A stretch of 64,000 nucleotides of DNA from Streptomyces sp. NBC_01717 (GTDB taxonomy: Bacteria; Actinomycetota; Actinomycetes; Streptomycetales; Streptomycetaceae), in the NCBI RefSeq assembly GCF_036248255.1, contig NZ_CP109178.1, forward strand, positions 3,224,001 to 3,288,000, read 5' to 3'. The notes beneath the pieces were generated by a model. That model worked only from the letters and a program-made list of their open reading frames with translations, searched no databases and was not told where the DNA came from. This document shows, piece after piece, positions 61,021-64,000 of this stretch. Every line of letters begins with the position of its first letter. The stretch's first letter is position 1. Made by a program: the position numbers and the translations under genes.

Positions 61021-61031
61021 GGGCGGAGTGC

Positions 61032-61670
61032 TTAGTAGCACTCCTTGACGCCGTTGTAGAGGCGCATGCTCAGGCCGTTGAGCTTGAAGGTGCCGGCGGT
61101 GGTCGCCCACGCCTTCTGCTTCACGTTGTCGAGAACCGCGCGGTCCGCCTGCTGGGCGAAGCCGTTCTCGTTGACGTTCTCGCCGTCCTTGATCTTCGGA
61201 CCCTTGGTGGCGTCCTTCGCCGCAACACCGATGTCGATGTTGGTGAACGTGGCGTCGGCGTCCAGATCCGCAACGTCGAGGTACAGGTTCTCGGCGTGAA
61301 CCGGGGTACCGCCGCCGCCGGCCTTCAGCTGGAGGCTGACGGACCCGAGGAGCGGGATGTCCGGCGTGACCACGGACTGGCACATGCCCGTGATGTCGGC
61401 CGACTTGAACGACGAGATAGCGACCGGGTGCAGGGTCTTCTTGTCACCCTTGAGCTCCGCGTAGCCGGCGTCTATACCGCCGTACTGCGAGAAGCCCTTG
61501 CCGTCCAGGTGCTCCGCTGTCACCTTGAACGACTGGCCGGAGACGCTGAACGAAGCGGCCAGCGCACCCTGTGCAAGGGACACACCTACCGCTGCCGTCA
61601 GGGCCACGCTCGGCACCATGACGAGAGCGAACCGCTTCCATCTGGTCCCGCCACGAACTTGGGACTCCAT
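61032..61670 (-). CDS. DUF6230 secreted protein
   Basis: A 212-residue protein with a basic N-terminus and one hydrophobic segment (FALVMVPSVALTAAVGVSLAQGALAA split across residues 14-39) that acts as a signal or anchor, then a beta-rich domain (SFSVSGQSFKVTAEHLDGKG) with two cysteines, in TGMCQSV and at the end KECY, that could form a disulfide. I recognise the DUF6230 family, formerly and without good basis called cholesterol esterase. No Ser-His-Asp lipase motif (GxSxG) is visible. The ATG has a perfect AAGGAGG. It is the first gene of the operon, with a 599-nt upstream region. Confidence 0.82.
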   Translation of the reverse strand: MESQVRGGTRWKRFALVMVPSVALTAAVGVSLAQGALAASFSVSGQSFKVTAEHLDGKGFSQYGGIDAGYAELKGDKKTLHPVAISSFKSADITGMCQSVVTPDIPLLGSVSLQLKAGGGGTPVHAENLYLDVADLDADATFTNIDIGVAAKDATKGPKIKDGENVNENGFAQQADRAVLDNVKQKAWATTAGTFKLNGLSMRLYNGVKECY

Positions 61671-62020
61671 GACTTTCCTCCTTCTCGGACGTACATCTCC
61701 GGTACGGGCGTGGCCCGTCCTGGGATGGGAGAAGTGCTACGTCCTCGGAAAGGAGAGCGCCGGAACCGGAGGCGTGAGCCGCGTCCGAATCACTGGCGAT
61801 CACCCCCGAGCGACAACCACTGGCCACGCGTTCGCGCAACCTGCTTCGGACAGGCCCTGCCAGTCAGCAGGAACCCCCCTGTCCGCAGTCGGCGCCACTG
61901 CCGCCGACCGACTCGGTGGGGACCCAATTCGGCCGGCGCGCCGACTGGCGGTCGGGCTGGCGTCATTGGACCGAGCGTGGCCGATCGTGGTCCATTCGCG
62001 CCCGCGACACAAGGGGGTTC

Positions 62021-62036
62021 GTTACTGGCTAGTAAC
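62021..62036. promoter_or_regulatory. Operator-like dyad GTTACT-N4-AGTAAC
   Basis: Perfect 6-bp arms around GGCT, in the upstream region of the DUF6230 operon. A related copy lies 115 nt away, which suggests one regulator binding both. Confidence 0.45.
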
Positions 62037-62151
62037 GGCCCGATAACCGATGCACAACCGGGTGACATCGACCGGCCACACAGGGTGGTGCAGGGCGCAT
62101 GGAGAAAAGGGGAGATGGAGGTTTGTAAGCGGACAGATCCCAACGCACGAT

Positions 62152-62164
62152 TTACTGCGAGTAA
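62152..62164. promoter_or_regulatory. Operator-like dyad TTACT-N3-AGTAA
   Basis: Perfect 5-bp arms around GCG, sharing the TTACT/AGTAA half-sites of the dyad at 62021-62036. Confidence 0.4.
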
Positions 62165-62223
62165 CAGCCCGAGCTTTTATCAAGATTTGGTAAAGCGGGG
62201 GCGGGTCCTGTCGCTCGACCGCG

Positions 62224-62258
62224 AAAAACGGCCGTGGCACCGGCGGGGCACCACGGCC
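62224..62258 (-). terminator. Terminator of the thioredoxin-TPR gene
   Basis: GGCCGTGG (62230-62237) and CCACGGCC (62251-62258) form a stem 11 nt past the stop; on the minus strand CGTTTTTCG follows, giving a U-tract. Confidence 0.7.
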
Positions 62259-62269
62259 GAGTTGTCACA

Positions 62270-63250
62270 TCAGAACAGGACCCGGGCCAGCGCCGTGCGG
62301 GCGGCGACGACGCGCGGGTCCTCCGGGCCGATCACCTCGAACAGCTCGAGGAGGCGCAGCCGCGCCGCGTCCCGGTCGTCACCGAAATTGCGGCGCACGG
62401 TCTCGACGAGCCGCCCGAAGGCGTCCTCGACATGACCGCCGACCAGGTCCAGATCGGCGGCGGCGATCTGCGCCGCCACATCGCCCGGCTTCTCGGCGGC
62501 GTCGTCGCGGACCTGCTGCGGGTCCATGTCCCGCACCCGGGAGAGCAGTTCGGCCTGAGCGAGACCCAGTTTGGCCTCGGTGTTGGCCGGGTCGTCGGAG
62601 AGCACGTTCTTGTACGCCTGGACGGCGCCGGCGAAGTCGTTGGCGTCCAGCGCCCGGACCGCCGCTTCGAGCAGCGCGTCGTACGGACCGGCCGGAACCT
62701 CGGCCGGGCCCTGCTCGGCTCCCTCCGGACCGGCCGCGGCCGCGTCGACCGCGATCCCGGTGAGACCGAACCGCTCCTCGCCGACCTGGATCAGCTGGTC
62801 CAGGGTCTGCCGGATCTGGGCCTCCGGGGCCGCGCCCTGGAAGAGCGGGAGGGCCTGCCCGGCGACGACGGCGAAGACCGCCGGGATGCCCTGGATACCG
62901 AACTGCTGCATCAGCATCTGGTTGGCATCGACATCGACCTTGGCCAGCAGGAAGCGGCCGTTGTACTCCTGGGCCAGCCGCTCAAGGAGCGGCCCCAACT
63001 GCTTGCACGGCTCGCACCACTCGGCCCAGAAGTCGATGACGACGGGGACCTCGGCGGAGCGCTGGAGAACGTCGCGCTCGAAGCCCGCCTCATCGACATC
63101 GATCACCAGGGCGGACGGAGGTACGGCGCCGCCGCCGCCCTGCCGGGCGGTCTCGGCACGGGCCTGCTCCGCCTTCACCTTGGCCTCGCCGGCCGCCTTC
63201 ACCGCGGCGAGGTCGACGACGCCGCTCATGGACATGTTCCTAGGCTGCAT
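62270..63250 (-). CDS. Thioredoxin-fold protein with TPR region (CnoX/YbbN-like)
   Basis: A 326-residue cytosolic protein. A charged N-terminal helix of about 45 residues leads to a thioredoxin domain with active site WCEPC in VIDFWAEWCEPCKQLGPLLERL and cis-Pro in GIQGIPAVFA. The C-terminal 150 residues are TPR-like helices (DANDFAGAVQAYKNVLSDDP, LGLAQAELL). The layout matches YbbN/CnoX holdases that protect clients from oxidation, and the altered WCEPC site is weakly reducing or inactive in some relatives. The ATG at 63250 has GGGGGGAGG about 9 nt upstream; the frame is open to 63583. Confidence 0.88.
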   Translation of the reverse strand: MQPRNMSMSGVVDLAAVKAAGEAKVKAEQARAETARQGGGGAVPPSALVIDVDEAGFERDVLQRSAEVPVVIDFWAEWCEPCKQLGPLLERLAQEYNGRFLLAKVDVDANQMLMQQFGIQGIPAVFAVVAGQALPLFQGAAPEAQIRQTLDQLIQVGEERFGLTGIAVDAAAAGPEGAEQGPAEVPAGPYDALLEAAVRALDANDFAGAVQAYKNVLSDDPANTEAKLGLAQAELLSRVRDMDPQQVRDDAAEKPGDVAAQIAAADLDLVGGHVEDAFGRLVETVRRNFGDDRDAARLRLLELFEVIGPEDPRVVAARTALARVLF

Positions 63251-63447
63251 GCGTACATCCTCCCCCCTTGGCACGCCGTTCCGGAAAGCGATCCGGGAAC
63301 CGCATCCGTCCGTGGCTCCCGCCGGAGTGCGGGGCGCACGGACATCCACGGCCCGCGGGCCCTCCAGGGCCCTTTTTCCGCCGGGTCCCCACCCGGCGCA
63401 TGTGGCTGTCGTTCGCTCGTGGCGCAGCAACGGCACGGCCGTCGTCC

Positions 63448-63470
63448 TTACGCTACGACCCGTAGCGTAA
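63448..63470. promoter_or_regulatory. TetR-type operator, perfect 10-bp arms
   Basis: TTACGCTACG (63448-63457) and CGTAGCGTAA (63461-63470) are separated by ACC. The length, symmetry and place (96 nt before tetR, 198 nt before the thioredoxin-TPR start) fit a TetR dimer site. Confidence 0.6.
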
Positions 63471-63553
63471 CTGGCCCACACCCCTGGTGCACAAGAGTGT
63501 TCGGTGATCTGTCTCACGACGAACCGGAACGGCTTGTTCTCGCTACCGGCGGG

Positions 63554-63559
63554 TATGGT
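63554..63559 (+). promoter_or_regulatory. -10 element of tetR (leaderless)
   Basis: TATGGT ends 6 nt before the ATG at 63566 and only a short GGG lies between, so a leaderless start is likely. Confidence 0.4.
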
Positions 63560-63565
63560 CACGGG

Positions 63566-64000
63566 ATGCTGAGCGACGGCCACCCCAAACCCGCCCGAAC
63601 GGGACGACCGCGCAGCGCCGCGGCCGATGAAGCGATCCTGGAAGCCTGCCGGGCCTCGCTGGTCGACCTCGGCTGGTCGAAGCTGACGATGGGTGACGTG
63701 GCCACACGGGCCGGGGTCGCAAAGACGACCCTCTACCGCCGCTGGGCCGGAAAGAACGAACTGGTCGTCGACGCCGTCGCGGTCCTCTTCGACGAGCTGG
63801 AACTGCCTGATCTGGGCAGCCTGTCGGCCGATGTGCAGGGCGTGGTGCTGCAGTTCGCCGGGCTGCTGGAGCGGCCGGAGACCAGGACCGCGCTGATGGC
63901 CGTCGTCGCCGAGTCGACCCGCGACGAGGCGCTGCGGGCCCGGATCCGCGACTCGATCGTGGACCGGCAGAAGCGGCTCGTGCTACTGGGACGGCAACGG
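63566..64000 (+). CDS. TetR-family regulator, 3' end outside the window
   Basis: The first 145 residues of a TetR repressor, open to the right edge. The HTH is clear: a GRPRSAAADEAILEACRASL helix, then LTMGDVATRAGVAKTTLYRRW with recognition helix ending in the conserved LYRRWAGKNELV. The ligand domain is only partly visible (FAGLLERPETRTALMAVVAE). It is divergent from the thioredoxin-TPR gene, and a perfect dyad 96 nt upstream is the likely autoregulatory operator. The regulated transporter or enzyme is probably beyond the window. Confidence 0.9.
   Translation, partial: MLSDGHPKPARTGRPRSAAADEAILEACRASLVDLGWSKLTMGDVATRAGVAKTTLYRRWAGKNELVVDAVAVLFDELELPDLGSLSADVQGVVLQFAGLLERPETRTALMAVVAESTRDEALRARIRDSIVDRQKRLVLLGRQR

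Larger units (their letters stand above)
61671..62223. other. Long upstream region of the DUF6230 operon
   Basis: No gene is visible in about 550 nt. Two related dyads occur: GTTACT-GGCT-AGTAAC (62021-62036) and TTACT-GCG-AGTAA (62152-62164). On the minus strand TTGTGC and TTACTA, 16 nt apart, could be a weak promoter overlapping the first dyad, which would give a leader of about 350 nt. Confidence 0.45.
63251..63565. other. Divergent gap between thioredoxin-TPR and tetR genes
   Basis: No gene is visible in 315 nt. The main item is the 23-nt dyad at 63448-63470; TATGGT (63554-63559) is the likely -10 of the tetR gene. Confidence 0.5.

Noticed and set aside
61032..61670. Cholesterol esterase
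   Set aside because: The old family name is not supported: no GxSxG nucleophile motif or His/Asp triad is visible.

Overview
The window is a stretch of Streptomyces-type chromosome. The DNA is very GC-rich with strong third-position GC bias. It uses GTG and TTG starts and many 4-nt ATGA/GTGA overlaps. It carries the GlgE maltosyltransferase operon, a pfkA-pta-ackA-pyk block, DUF6230/DUF6114 genes and TIGR04222 proteins, all typical of that genus. I see 46 protein genes, the first and last cut by the window edges, and one candidate small RNA. I see no tRNA, rRNA, CRISPR array, insertion sequence or prophage.

Layout. 1-5.2 kb: the end of a terpene synthase, an EF-hand protein, a GNAT enzyme, a lipoprotein pair (beta-propeller plus atypical NodB) and an RsbW-like ATPase. 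5.4-9.1 kb: an enoyl-CoA hydratase and two L,D-transpeptidase lipoproteins. 9.2-11.5 kb: debranching enzyme GlgX. 11.5-15.3 kb (minus): an ABC-2 exporter with its NarL-type two-component system. 15.4-23.1 kb (plus): two consecutive pairs of TMD-NBD exporter half-transporters, each pair asymmetric in its ATP sites. 23.5-26.9 kb: a secreted M4 metalloprotease and a convergent secreted alginate-lyase-fold protein. 27.1-38.6 kb: glycogen/trehalose metabolism, with glgP divergent from glgE-treS-mak-glgB. 38.6-42.9 kb: HelD, a putative small RNA transcribed divergently from it, a TIGR04222 membrane protein and a merR-trxA operon. 43-44.6 kb: a secreted GH16 glucanase. 44.7-48.6 kb: DctA divergent from a CitA/DcuS-type two-component pair. 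48.8-51.9 kb: a sugar ABC importer without its own ATPase. 52-59 kb: an XRE regulator, pfkA, pta, ackA and pyk. 59.1-61.7 kb: a three-gene operon of unknown envelope proteins. 62.3-64 kb: a thioredoxin-TPR protein and a truncated TetR regulator.

How the genes work together. Trehalose and maltose are interconverted by TreS; Mak phosphorylates maltose; GlgE polymerises maltose-1-phosphate; GlgB branches the glucan; GlgP and GlgX degrade it. The glycolytic end (ATP-type PfkA, Pyk) sits beside the acetate overflow route (Pta, AckA). A dicarboxylate uptake system, a sugar importer, a glucanase, a protease and a lyase make the rest of the region largely one of carbon acquisition and envelope maintenance.

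The least explained signals are non-coding. They are a TTGACA-N18-TAGGGT promoter followed by a long stem-loop and an intrinsic terminator beside helD; a LacI-type palindrome lying on the predicted start point of the GH16 gene; a MerR dyad in a 20-bp spacer ahead of a leaderless merR-trxA operon; a perfect 10+3+10 dyad upstream of the terminal tetR; and five copies of a 10-bp repeat in a gap inside the glgE operon. All functions are inferred from sequence motifs read by eye; no searches were run.
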